Shown piece by piece: positions 7,138 to 15,958 of a stretch of 23,242 nt of DNA. The first letter of the stretch is position 1, and every line of letters begins with the position of its first letter. The DNA comes from Nematocida ironsii (taxonomy: Eukaryota > Microsporidia), in contig LTDK01000100.1 of assembly GCA_001642415.1 (NCBI GenBank), forward strand, positions 1-23,242, given 5' to 3'. A model generated the notes under the pieces. That model had not been told where the DNA came from. It saw only the letters and a list, made by a program, of their open reading frames with translations, and made no database searches. The position numbers and the translations under genes are program-made.

Positions 7138-9834
7138 TCAAAATACTAATTTATACTCTTTCTTATACTTAGTGCACTGATTATTTGCATCTGTCATGAT
7201 TTTATCCATTTCTTCATATATAATCTTGTTGTACTCATCTCCTGTACATAATGCATCCCTTGCCATTTTGAAATTATAAGCTGCATTCTTAATGTACCCA
7301 GAACTAATCATCTTATTAACAGCCTCTCTATATACTCTCCTTGATATTATAATACCATATATATACGTAATATAATCAGTTGGATATGAATAATATATAC
7401 ATATATACGTAAACCAACAACATACAGTATAATTAGTACATAACCTATCTGTATTATACTTATTAATTGTATTATATATACGGATTAACTGATTTATACA
7501 ACCAGTCTCAACTACTTTAGATATAAATAATTCTGATTGTAAATTAGTATACAGTATATTATACATATCCGTGCCTGGTTTGGATAATTCTATGGTTATA
7601 TTTAAACACTCTATCATACAGGATATATTTAATCTCATTATATAATTATATATATAAGATATATCATGTATACTAATACTGCATAAATCTGTACATGTAT
7701 ATTCTATATCAGGATAGTATAATTTATGCTTATTATTGTATATAAACCCATAAAGTACCTTATTACGTGTACTTGTATCATCTAATGAACTACTCCCTAT
7801 AAGGTTATGTGTTAGTCTTAATACGTTATTATTATAAGGTACTTGTACTGATAATGTTTGTGTTAAGAATGCCAGTATAAATAATGATTTATACTGATTA
7901 TTTATACTTTTGTATAAGAATATGTGTAATACACTTGGATTATTAAGTGTACATCTGATGATCTCATTGATTTCATTAACTGATTCATACACATATCCTG
8001 ATGTACACATTTGTACAATCTCATTTTTAATGTACTCTGTGATGAGGTACCCTATAAAATAATTTATACCCGTATACGTATCTATAAGATATTTTAGTTC
8101 ATTAATTATCTGTATATTATTATTGTTATTATCTGTTATAAGTGTAAGTTTAGTATGCTTATCCTGGATCATTAAGCATATTTCATTATGTAACCCATTT
8201 GTAGATGTGAATATTATGCTTATATTACCAATTATATCTGGTATACCATTTGCTAGTTTGGTACACTTCATGGATGAACAAATAATACGTATACATTTAT
8301 ATGTACATATAGGTAGTAATAAGGATTTAATACACTCCTGTATATAAATAGTGTCATTCTCGGATAGTTCTGATTTTATGCTTAGTTTGTGTAAATCATT
8401 AAGTACTCCTGATAATTTAAGTGTCATTCCAGTTATTCCTGATATAACCCTGTAAATATTTATTAGACCACTCATGATATTATTATTACGTATATTGTAC
8501 TGGATTTGATTATCTTCTAAATCAGATACAACTTTACACCATAATTTATGCATATCTATATCTGTACTATCACTGGGTGCGGTGTACTTCTTAAAGAATC
8601 TAATTAAATCTGATGATGCTTTGGTTATATGTGCTGTTGTATATGTATTATTATGCTCATCATATACTAAACAGTAAAATAATCCTAAAATAGCTGATTC
8701 AGCACAATTACTGTACTGTTCTTCATTATTCTTGGAAAATTCACGATCTTGCCTTATATAAATGGGAACTCTTGTTGATGTAGGTACTTGTCCATGAGTT
8801 TGTAGTGGAAATATTCTATCCAGAGCCATTCTCTCCTTAATCTTATAAAATGGCATGATATCCATTATTTCTGAGCTTAAATCATCTTTGCATGTAAAAC
8901 ACTCTTCAAATAATTTACGCCATGAAGATTTCTTTTTATGTACTGATCCTTCTATGAGTTGGTCATTTAATATTTCATATACAGCACGTATAAATTCGAT
9001 ATACTCCGATCGGCTCTGAATAAATTCGAAAATATACGACTGGATCAGAAATCGAGTACTGTTCATAAACTTACCAGTTAAGAACTCTTCCCTTGTAATT
9101 GGCTTACTAAATTTACCATGTTTCTTTAAATCGGGATTAGTCCTGGACTGTATAAAGAAATTAATCGTCTCTACAACTTCTGATTGATACTTGTCCTTAC
9201 TCTTCCCTGTGACTGGATCTGTAACACTAACATATAATGGAGCATTAATGAACATCTTCGTACTGTCTTTATTATACAGGATAAGTCTATGTATACTATC
9301 ATTATAATCAATACGTATCCTTATATCTGCACATTCCCCTAGAAGTAATAATGATGCAAGTATGTAATTAGTATACGGTACAGTTGACTCTGCCTTTAAG
9401 AACATAAATAATGAATCAGGTATACTTGATGTAATAGAAATAACTCCATCACGGGATGGGAACATTTTAATTATCCTTGAATGGTACTTCCCTAAATACT
9501 TCTCAGTTACACTGCCTGTACGTAAGTCTTGGTATACTTTATCATGTAATGGGGTTCTTACGTATACGTATTCTGGTGTGGTACTGTTCTTATTTCGGGA
9601 TACTTTCATGCTGTAGCTGGTTTTAATTTCTGGTGAATAAAACCTTTTATTATGCATATATGAATTATTAATGTAAATGTATCCATGTAATGGGTTGAGT
9701 GGTCCTGATGATTTAATTATAAATCTGTTCTGATTATCAATGACTGTTTTTTGTATATCCTGTATATCAGATAATTCTATCCTTGTATACACTAACTGTA
9801 ATAGTAAGTTAATGATCATCCATATTCTCATCAT
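7138..9834 (-). CDS. Large secreted-type protein, family unknown (898 aa)
   Basis: A hydrophobic N-terminus (residues 1 to about 17) looks like a signal peptide with cleavage near VYT, and no later strong membrane span is seen, so secretion or ER/host-side exposure is likely. Tyr, Asn and Ile are very frequent and there is an NNNNN run. The segment around residues 350-395 (a TRVPIYIR strand, then EQYSNCAESAILGLFYCLVY) is the most motif-like part. Cys377 at the start of a predicted helix resembles the layout of a cysteine-protease nucleophile, but I see no confident His/Asp partners and make no enzyme claim. The overall design fits the large lineage-specific secreted families of microsporidia such as Nematocida (inference). 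Two adjacent ATGs (9834, 9831) are possible starts. AAATTT just upstream (9836-9841) matches a described microsporidian start-proximal motif. Confidence 0.8.
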   Translation of the reverse strand: MMRIWMIINLLLQLVYTRIELSDIQDIQKTVIDNQNRFIIKSSGPLNPLHGYIYINNSYMHNKRFYSPEIKTSYSMKVSRNKNSTTPEYVYVRTPLHDKVYQDLRTGSVTEKYLGKYHSRIIKMFPSRDGVISITSSIPDSLFMFLKAESTVPYTNYILASLLLLGECADIRIRIDYNDSIHRLILYNKDSTKMFINAPLYVSVTDPVTGKSKDKYQSEVVETINFFIQSRTNPDLKKHGKFSKPITREEFLTGKFMNSTRFLIQSYIFEFIQSRSEYIEFIRAVYEILNDQLIEGSVHKKKSSWRKLFEECFTCKDDLSSEIMDIMPFYKIKERMALDRIFPLQTHGQVPTSTRVPIYIRQDREFSKNNEEQYSNCAESAILGLFYCLVYDEHNNTYTTAHITKASSDLIRFFKKYTAPSDSTDIDMHKLWCKVVSDLEDNQIQYNIRNNNIMSGLINIYRVISGITGMTLKLSGVLNDLHKLSIKSELSENDTIYIQECIKSLLLPICTYKCIRIICSSMKCTKLANGIPDIIGNISIIFTSTNGLHNEICLMIQDKHTKLTLITDNNNNNIQIINELKYLIDTYTGINYFIGYLITEYIKNEIVQMCTSGYVYESVNEINEIIRCTLNNPSVLHIFLYKSINNQYKSLFILAFLTQTLSVQVPYNNNVLRLTHNLIGSSSLDDTSTRNKVLYGFIYNNKHKLYYPDIEYTCTDLCSISIHDISYIYNYIMRLNISCMIECLNITIELSKPGTDMYNILYTNLQSELFISKVVETGCINQLIRIYNTINKYNTDRLCTNYTVCCWFTYICIYYSYPTDYITYIYGIIISRRVYREAVNKMISSGYIKNAAYNFKMARDALCTGDEYNKIIYEEMDKIMTDANNQCTKYKKEYKLVF

Positions 9835-9835
9835 A

Positions 9836-9841
9836 AAATTT
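9836..9841 (-). promoter_or_regulatory. AAATTT start-proximal motif
   Basis: AAATTT lies a few bases before the ATG of the 898-aa gene and is nearly repeated just beyond. AAATTT-like elements near starts are described in microsporidia, but the motif is weak evidence in AT-rich DNA. Confidence 0.3.
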
Positions 9842-10072
9842 GTAAATTTTTTATAACTGATTTTCTATATATAGAAATATAATTAATATATAATTAATAT
9901 AAATACGGTTAATTATATTAATTATATATTTTGTTTGTACTGATTTATGCTTATAAGTTAAATATTTGATCCAATTAAATTTATTTCTATATGGTAATAC
10001 ATTAGTGGTAAATAAGAATATACTCTTGAATTATTATGTGCACATAGTGTATATACGTATATCTTTAATGGA

Positions 10073-10144
10073 TCTCTCATGGTGTAGTGGTTATCATTCT
10101 CGCTTGTCACGCGGGGGACCAGGGTTCGATTCCCTGTGAGAGAG
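10073..10144 (+). tRNA. tRNA-Asp (anticodon GTC)
   Basis: A complete 72-nt cloverleaf. Acceptor stem TCTCTCA (10073-10079) pairs with TGAGAGA (10137-10143), with discriminator G at 10144. The anticodon stem CTCGC/GCGGG surrounds loop TTGTCAC with GTC at 10106-10108. The T arm carries GGTTCGATTCC (B box) and the D arm GTGTAGTGGTTATC (A box). No intron and no encoded CCA. A T run follows at 10151-10154, just inside the 3' end of the convergent SEC12-like gene region, and may serve as the polymerase III stop. Confidence 0.97.
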
Positions 10145-10155
10145 TTCCTTTTTTA

Positions 10156-11187
10156 TTATTTTCTTAATTTTGCTTGAATGTACCCGTATACACTCGTAAT
10201 AAGCTTGGATACTTGTGTCTCAGCATAATACTTAGTCATGCCCAGACACGCAGATAAACCAACACATAATAAACCTACTTTAACCACACGACGCATTGCA
10301 CCATCTCGGGATGTCTTAGATACCTGCCCATTAATGCACGTACAGTATAATACGCCCTGTACACTGGTTATGCATGAAACAGGCGATGGGAATAACTTCT
10401 TCCTCCATAACTCAACCCCATTCGTATACGCAATCACCTCACCAGTGCCTGTACCTACATAAAACCGACCGTCCCCTGTGGAGTGTACAGTAATGCACAT
10501 TGGCTCAATCACACTCCACGTCTTGTTGTTGTGCGTCATATTTATAAGAGACTCGTCATCCTTCAGCTGAATAATGTACGCAAATGACTTGTTCGCTGTA
10601 TAATTAGTAATCACTCCATCAAGCATGATCTGATCCTCATTCTCCTGTGTAAGGAATAGGACATCATTCTTGGTCGTTGTATAAAGAACTGATGATCCGT
10701 TCGTATAAAGTGATCGGACTTTCGATCCTTCTCCTAGTCGTACCTCTGTACTTTCTTCTTCTAAATCACTGCTCCTTTTTTCATTTTCTTCATTTTCTTC
10801 CTTCTCCCTTTTTTCCTTTTCTTTTCTTATTTTTGTGACTTCTGCGCTGTACACCTTCCCCTCCCTTACATAATACAGAACATCCTTCACTATCACAGGT
10901 GAATGTATCCCAAAATAAAGAGGGAAAGGTCCTTCTATCTTCCCGTTCTCTATGAAAAATAATTCGAATGAGTCGGGATACTCTACAATCGCATACCGGT
11001 TGCTGTACACCTTTGCAGAAACTACTATTTCCTTGACTGTCTGTGACCATACTTCATTAAACTCTGTATCAACTAGTACTAACCTATTAGGGAACCCATA
11101 AAGAGGGTTTCCTCCACCCCCTCCCATCAGTAAGTGATTACCAGCCTGGCCTATGCTCGTAAGTGGCATTCCTTCTTTGTATTTCAT
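10156..11187 (-). CDS. SEC12: SEC12/PREB-like ER membrane protein (Sar1 exchange factor)
   Basis: From the Met at 11187 the protein is 343 aa. It opens with the hallmark of the Sec12/PREB beta-propeller, a glycine run followed by G-(I/F)-PN: GGGGGNPLYGFPNRL at residues 22-36. This is the region that forms the potassium-binding loop used in GDP/GTP exchange on Sar1. Several WD-like beta-strand repeats follow, interrupted by a highly charged Lys/Glu insert (about 120-150). A membrane helix lies near residues 303-318, followed by a short lumenal tail, the same arrangement as Sec12. The role would be starting COPII vesicle formation at the ER. The frame is open 27 codons further upstream (to 11268), but that would run into the tRNA-Leu gene, so 11187 is chosen. 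The gene sits between two tRNA genes. It is shorter than fungal Sec12. Confidence 0.8.
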   Translation of the reverse strand: MKYKEGMPLTSIGQAGNHLLMGGGGGNPLYGFPNRLVLVDTEFNEVWSQTVKEIVVSAKVYSNRYAIVEYPDSFELFFIENGKIEGPFPLYFGIHSPVIVKDVLYYVREGKVYSAEVTKIRKEKEKREKEENEENEKRSSDLEEESTEVRLGEGSKVRSLYTNGSSVLYTTTKNDVLFLTQENEDQIMLDGVITNYTANKSFAYIIQLKDDESLINMTHNNKTWSVIEPMCITVHSTGDGRFYVGTGTGEVIAYTNGVELWRKKLFPSPVSCITSVQGVLYCTCINGQVSKTSRDGAMRRVVKVGLLCVGLSACLGMTKYYAETQVSKLITSVYGYIQAKLRK

Positions 11188-11245
11188 AATAAACAAAAAT
11201 ATTATTCTTTTATTAAGGTGGCCGTGGAATGTTTCATATCTGTAA

Positions 11246-11329
11246 GGCAAGGTGGCCGAGCGGTCCAAGGCGCTAGGTTTAGGTCCTAGTCTTCGTATGA
11301 AGGCGGGGGTTCGAATCCCCCCCTTGTCA
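11246..11329 (+). tRNA. tRNA-Leu (anticodon TAG)
   Basis: An 84-nt class II tRNA. Acceptor GGCAAGG (11246-11252) pairs with CCTTGTC (11322-11328) through one G:U pair, with discriminator A at 11329. The D arm contains TGGCCGAGCGGTCCAAGGCG (A box), the anticodon stem CTAGG/CCTAG holds loop TTTAGGT (anticodon TAG), and there is a long variable arm, CTTC-GTAT-GAAG. The T arm contains GGTTCGAATCC (B box). A TTTTT run follows at 11331-11335 and suits polymerase III termination. No intron. It would read CUN leucine codons. Confidence 0.97.
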
Positions 11330-11425
11330 TTTTTACTATTGGTCTACACACACGCCTCCCATTCGTGCATGCTATAATTCTGTTTCATACTCCGCACATA
11401 TACAGCCAGCGGTTTTTCCTCAACC

Positions 11426-13189
11426 ATGCCTCTCTCTTCCCCAATGGCGGAATACTCGCTAAAAGAAACGCACACTTTTGAGTTTTTTCTTTTTCTAACA
11501 GACGCCTCCGAGCGGCAGTTAATTAAATTCATTAATGACTTGGAGAAAAAACTACTGCAAATAGCAAAGCTTTCATACCGCAGGATTAAGGACTGTGGTA
11601 CTAAAATTTCAATTAGCACTTTCTCTGAGGAGTACTTGGAAAGCATCCTTACGGAAATATCGAATGCATATAATATATCTCTTTGTGCATCCTTGCCGCC
11701 GTATCTGCTCAGTAACAAGAACAGCCTTCTTATGGAGTTTGACCAGATATCTTCCTGGAATAATACAAGCATTCATTACAACTTCTTAAAATCGCACTTT
11801 ACAGTGACTATAACAGGGAATGAGAAGAAAGTCTTTAAAACAAGGACTGAAATGTACAAACTCATTGAAAAGATGCACGGCCGTGCACCTTCCTCAATAA
11901 GCACACCTGTTCATGCTGCAGATATTCTGGCAAGTGGTGGACACGTCTATTTTGAAAGTAAAATACTTTGTACTAATGCTCTTCTTGCAACTGCTTCCTC
12001 TGAGTATATAAGTGCTTCAAAGCCAAAGAGTCCTGTGTTTAAAAAAGATTTAGTAGTTGACAAGGTGTCTCTGCTTTATTCGCTAACCTACATGCGACTC
12101 TCTATTGAAGATATTCTTGTGAAGAATGAAACGTACATAACGAATATTTCATATTTAAACTCTACTGCTTCTATTGAACTGACTGGATTCTGTAAAAAAC
12201 TGTTGAAAGATGCAGTCTCTGAGATGGAAATGCTCTTTATATCAATTATAACCTTGAAAATACAAAAAATTGACCCGTACACCACTGCAAAAGTGTTTTT
12301 GTTTAATCTGCCTAGTTATATTCTTGTTGTAGGTGAGACATGTGAAGTAAAAAAGATTCTTCGTGAGATAGACATGCAGTGCGAAATTTCTGTTTTAATA
12401 CCTCCTGCAATTGAAGAATTCATCTGTGGAAAGAAAAATGGCAAGTTAAACAAAGTTGCCAGAGAAAGTGACTGTAATCTAACAATACGAAAAGACGCAA
12501 TGATTTCTGTGTTAATACAGGGCGGGTCACATAATGCTGAATTCTCCTTAAGCATGATAGAGGATGAACTTCCGACGGAGCACTCCTTCTACCTCCATGA
12601 AAAGCACCATAAGAGAATTATTGGGTACGGCGGAAAATCAATTCAAAGGTTAATGAAGAAGAATGGTGTTTATATTAAATTTGACAGTACAACGGAAGCA
12701 GAAAACAATGTAATCATACGAACACCAACAAAGAACAAAGAGTCTCTATACAAAATGTATAAAGATGTGATGGAGCTTGCTGGGGAGACTCCTTATATGA
12801 TGCACGGTGCCTGGCACCCTCTTTCATTCTCTGATTTCTATGCTTTAGGAGCACAGAGGTTCCGTTTTAGAATAAATCTAATTGAGGTTTTTACACAGGA
12901 GCCAGTTGATATCCAGTACTACTTAGTGGAGCTGCACGCATCAGAGAAAAAAAGAGCGATTTACACCATAGGGGATAAATCTGTTGTTGCATCTGACACA
13001 CATATTAGTGAGTCAGAGCTAATTACCACGGACACATGGGCCAATGCAAACTCCGTATCTACTTACTTCTCATGGAAGTATGAAGAGCCTCTCTTCTGTG
13101 ATAAACTCATCTGGGGGAAGCATTGGAGAGAAAAAGGCTTTTCTGACTCATGGAATAGCACGCCCTGGAAAAGCAGTTTCACAGAATAA
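11426..13189 (+). CDS. Tandem KH-domain RNA-binding protein (587 aa)
   Basis: Two adjacent KH folds are visible in the second half. The first (about 322-382) has the loop GKKNG at 335-339 in the usual helix-loop-helix context. The second (about 385-452) has the classic RIIGYGGKSIQRLMKKNG, with GxxG at 400-403. Residues 1-320 show repeated alpha/beta stretches that may be diverged KH-like units. Such proteins bind single-stranded RNA. The layout recalls multi-KH vigilin/Scp160-type or YLL032C-type fungal proteins, and orthology cannot be decided by eye. The C-terminus ends in a Trp-rich tail. Start at the first ATG (11426) or at Met7 (11444). VPS45 begins 31 bp after its stop on the same strand, with no sign of operon-style coupling expected in a eukaryote. 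Confidence 0.85.
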   Translation: MPLSSPMAEYSLKETHTFEFFLFLTDASERQLIKFINDLEKKLLQIAKLSYRRIKDCGTKISISTFSEEYLESILTEISNAYNISLCASLPPYLLSNKNSLLMEFDQISSWNNTSIHYNFLKSHFTVTITGNEKKVFKTRTEMYKLIEKMHGRAPSSISTPVHAADILASGGHVYFESKILCTNALLATASSEYISASKPKSPVFKKDLVVDKVSLLYSLTYMRLSIEDILVKNETYITNISYLNSTASIELTGFCKKLLKDAVSEMEMLFISIITLKIQKIDPYTTAKVFLFNLPSYILVVGETCEVKKILREIDMQCEISVLIPPAIEEFICGKKNGKLNKVARESDCNLTIRKDAMISVLIQGGSHNAEFSLSMIEDELPTEHSFYLHEKHHKRIIGYGGKSIQRLMKKNGVYIKFDSTTEAENNVIIRTPTKNKESLYKMYKDVMELAGETPYMMHGAWHPLSFSDFYALGAQRFRFRINLIEVFTQEPVDIQYYLVELHASEKKRAIYTIGDKSVVASDTHISESELITTDTWANANSVSTYFSWKYEEPLFCDKLIWGKHWREKGFSDSWNSTPWKSSFTE

Positions 13190-13220
13190 GGAAAATAAAT
13201 CTCTCTTTGTTTATGTTTAT

Positions 13221-14675
13221 ATGGATTCTTTGCTTGAAGATATAAGGAATGCCCTAGGAAGAGGAGACGGCATTAAAGCACTACTCCTAGACGAGTATAC
13301 TCGGGATTCTATCAGCCCCATTATATCCCATGCAGAATTACTTTCATATGATTTCTTTCTTTTTGAAACCATTAAAAGTACCAGGCAGCCAATTGATGTA
13401 TCGTGTGTGGCCATTCTAAGCAAAACCAGCCTGCCTTTGCTTGCTGAGGAGGTTCAAAAACAAGTTTATAAAGAGTACTATGTCTTTATAACAGATGAAT
13501 TATCAGATGCTGAAATTGAAGAAATAGCAAAAAAAGACATAAACGGAATAATTAAAGAATTACAAGAATTATACTTTCCCGGTATTCCAGTAGATGATAA
13601 TCTAATTGTTTTAAATGGTACAAATGATCAGGAAATAGCACAGTCACTTGCATGCCTTTTAAAGGGATTGAATGTTAGCCCGCGCATACGGTATTTGTTT
13701 GGTTCGGAACTTTCCTATAAAACAGCCATGTACATTGACTCTGGGTCTAAGTGTAAAAATACTAATTCTGACATATTAATACTTGACAGAGTAGTTGACT
13801 TATTCACTCCCATCATGTACCCATGGACGTATCAAAGCATGGCAGCAGAGTATTTAGAGTATAAACCTGGAATGATCACTTGGGGGCATAATAATCTATG
13901 CATTTCAAAGGATGACAAGTTCTTTAAAGAGTGTAAGTTTAAGGATATTGTATACGCCACAGAAAGGCTAAAAGACTCTTTTGAAGATGTAAAAGTGTCA
14001 AGAGAATTAGCTGGTGAGTTTATAACAAATGTTAAAAACAAAGCAAAAGAGAGCAACCGACTAACAATGCATCTTAAGGCCATAACAGAAATATCCAATG
14101 CTTGTGTAGAAAATGATTCTGTCTCTGAAGCAATGGCTGATCTAATTGAAGATGTGCCGATAAACCTATTAGAATCTATTAAAGAAGCAACTGAGCAACA
14201 AAAGCTAAGACTTGCTCTAATAGAGTATTTATGCGAGGTGACTGCCCCATCACCCAATATTCTAAAAACATTCTGGAAGGATAAACAGCAGAAATGGATA
14301 CTATTTGATGGATACAAGAAAGAAATAGAATTATTCACAAAAACATACATAAAAAACTACCAAAACCTACGAAGGCCATCATATGAGCGTAACCAGTCCA
14401 GAAAGTTAGGATATATTCCTGAATTGGTAAGAATAATTACTGATTTAAAAAACAATAGACTAAGCACCACTAAATACCCAATTTTACGAAATATTCCTGG
14501 TAATAGAAAGACCATAATTGTATTTATGAGTGGTGGAATAAGTTTCATTGAGTATCGGGCCCTTGTTCTACTTTTTACTAAAGAATTTCCCAAGAATGAT
14601 ATTTTGCTTATAAGCAATAAGATTATAACTGCAAATGAGATTCTCTCCTCTATTTCCATCAGACCAAAGCATTAA
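13221..14675 (+). CDS. VPS45: Sec1/Munc18-family protein, VPS45-like (484 aa)
   Basis: This is an SM protein that binds syntaxin-type SNAREs and promotes vesicle fusion. The N-terminal KALLLDEYTRDSISPI, then YKEYYVFITDELSDAEIEEI (about 84-102), the central DILILDRVVDLFTP (184-197) with PWTYQSM (201-207), and the C-terminal IIVFMSGGISFIEYRAL (about 432-448) are the conserved SM landmarks. The N-terminal part and WTYQSM resemble Vps45 more than Sly1, Sec1 or Vps33. Vps45 works with the endosomal/TGN t-SNARE. At 484 aa it is well short of the usual 560-600, the compaction seen in microsporidia. The frame is open upstream to 13044, but that part overlaps the KH gene; the Met at 13221 matches the family start and is chosen. 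It is convergent with ALG13. Confidence 0.87.
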   Translation: MDSLLEDIRNALGRGDGIKALLLDEYTRDSISPIISHAELLSYDFFLFETIKSTRQPIDVSCVAILSKTSLPLLAEEVQKQVYKEYYVFITDELSDAEIEEIAKKDINGIIKELQELYFPGIPVDDNLIVLNGTNDQEIAQSLACLLKGLNVSPRIRYLFGSELSYKTAMYIDSGSKCKNTNSDILILDRVVDLFTPIMYPWTYQSMAAEYLEYKPGMITWGHNNLCISKDDKFFKECKFKDIVYATERLKDSFEDVKVSRELAGEFITNVKNKAKESNRLTMHLKAITEISNACVENDSVSEAMADLIEDVPINLLESIKEATEQQKLRLALIEYLCEVTAPSPNILKTFWKDKQQKWILFDGYKKEIELFTKTYIKNYQNLRRPSYERNQSRKLGYIPELVRIITDLKNNRLSTTKYPILRNIPGNRKTIIVFMSGGISFIEYRALVLLFTKEFPKNDILLISNKIITANEILSSISIRPKH

Positions 14676-14885
14676 ATATTTTTAAATTTCTGTGTTTCTG
14701 TTTTTATGTATTTATAATTTATTTCTTGTTATCTTATAAATAACTTATTTAAATAAGTAAGTATAAGAATGCCCTCCATTGAATACCACTAAACAACTCG
14801 TAATTATATGAAATGGTCTATAACCCAAAAATTGTGCGATACTATTATATATTTATTGTGTATACATATATTGTAGTAATACATA

Positions 14886-15359
14886 TTATAGCAGTGGTAT
14901 AAAATGGTTTGCCCAGAGAGATGAAGATACATTGAGTGTGTGACTTTGCCTGTTCTCTTTTAGAATATTTTCTGTAATTCTTTTAATGTCTGATACGATT
15001 ACAGTACTTGCAAGTGCATCTGTATACTCTTTCTGGTGATTATTTGATAATGACTCATTTGGAACAACTATAAATGGAACTGAATGTGTAAGCAGAGAAA
15101 GAATCGTACCAGTACCCGCATGCGTAATTACAAGATCTGCACCCCGTATAAATTCAGTAAATGATGTATAATACGCTGTCTTTGTGAGATATATTGATGT
15201 TTTGTTATGGATATTCAGTGATTTCAATGAATCTGGTTCACTCTTTCCGTATTGAATCACTATTTCATTATACTTCTTACTAATTATATCAATTGAATAT
15301 ACAATCTCATCAATCAGTGCATTAAATCCAAATGTCCCCGTAGTGATCACTAACTTCAT
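14886..15359 (-). CDS. ALG13: ALG13-like UDP-GlcNAc transferase catalytic subunit
   Basis: At 157 aa it matches the single C-terminal glycosyltransferase-28 domain of Alg13. It has an N-terminal KLVITTGTFGFNALID strand-turn (compare the family's VTVGTT.FD.L), ADLVITHAGTGTILSLL (about 74-90) forming the nucleotide-sugar loop, and PFIVVPNESLSNNHQKEYTDAL (about 95-115) with the conserved N(E)-L-NHQ-E pattern. Alg13 pairs with membrane-bound Alg14 on the cytosolic face of the ER to add the second GlcNAc to dolichol-PP-GlcNAc in N-glycan assembly. The frame is open to 15392 from an earlier Met, but those 11 residues precede the family start, so 15359 is used. No Alg14 is in the window. Reduced microsporidia are generally thought to lack N-glycosylation, which makes this gene notable. 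Confidence 0.85.
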   Translation of the reverse strand: MKLVITTGTFGFNALIDEIVYSIDIISKKYNEIVIQYGKSEPDSLKSLNIHNKTSIYLTKTAYYTSFTEFIRGADLVITHAGTGTILSLLTHSVPFIVVPNESLSNNHQKEYTDALASTVIVSDIKRITENILKENRQSHTLNVSSSLWANHFIPLL

Positions 15360-15392
15360 TAAATATTTTTTTATACAAACATAAATGTTCAT

Positions 15393-15859
15393 CCAGTAGA
15401 ATAATAGGATATTCCTATAATAATATTATGTCTAAATATTGTAATTATCTGATACTTACTGTATTTCTTGTTCTAACTGTATAATCTATAATATATGAAT
15501 GTTAAGTAAATTTGCTTAATTAAGTAAAGTACCTGAATTACTTGCATTTAATTAATTCTTGTATTCCTGGATTTATTTGGTTTATTACTATTTTCTATTT
15601 ATATTATAAATGTGTACATATTTAAAGTTATTCCATGCTATAATAATAAATGACTTGATTTCTTATAAATAATTATTTATATACTACTGTATATTTAGTA
15701 CTATACCTGTGTTTATGTATAATTTACTGCTTATATTTTAAAGTATTCATATAAAACCATCTGAGTTCTGATTATAGTTAATTTTATCATAATATCTGTT
15801 GGTTTTGGATAGTGAGATCCAGAATAGCAATGTTTAGTATGTGATATTAATATATGGAT
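15393..15859. other. AT-rich gene-free spacer
   Basis: This stretch is dominated by A and T with short palindromes such as TTAATTAA and has no credible gene or RNA structure. Its right end leads into the TATA and inverted-repeat region in front of the gag-like element and may include decayed LTR sequence. No matching copy of it was found to the right of the element. Confidence 0.4.
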
Positions 15860-15863
15860 ATCC

Positions 15864-15905
15864 ATCATTCGTGATAGTAATAGGCGCGCTGCTATCATGA
15901 ATGAT
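15864..15905. repeat. 14-bp inverted repeat upstream of gag remnant
   Basis: ATCATTCGTGATAG (15864-15877) is the inverse of CTATCATGAATGAT (15892-15905) with one mismatch, around a GC-rich centre (GGCGCGCTG). Lying just upstream of a TATA box, it could be an operator-like site or an RNA hairpin in the old LTR. Confidence 0.65.
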
Positions 15906-15917
15906 CGGAATTAAAAC

Positions 15918-15925
15918 TATATAAG
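15918..15925 (+). promoter_or_regulatory. TATA box of the gag remnant
   Basis: TATATAAG is followed by an ATG 34 nt downstream. It is accompanied by AATAAA (15940-15945), so promoter and polyadenylation-like signals sit close together, as in an LTR. Confidence 0.45.
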
Positions 15926-15958
15926 AGTTTTGTATTTCAATAAAGAACAAGTTTTCGT

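Noticed and set aside
11344..11772. Minus-strand 142-codon frame opposite the KH gene
   Set aside because: It is a shadow of the KH-domain gene, whose motifs are clear on the plus strand.
13044..13220. Upstream extension of the VPS45 frame
   Set aside because: It overlaps the KH gene in another frame and precedes the family's normal N-terminus; Met at 13221 fits better.
13832..14659. Minus-strand frames of 172 and 100 codons opposite VPS45
   Set aside because: They are antisense shadows of a gene with strong SM-family motifs.
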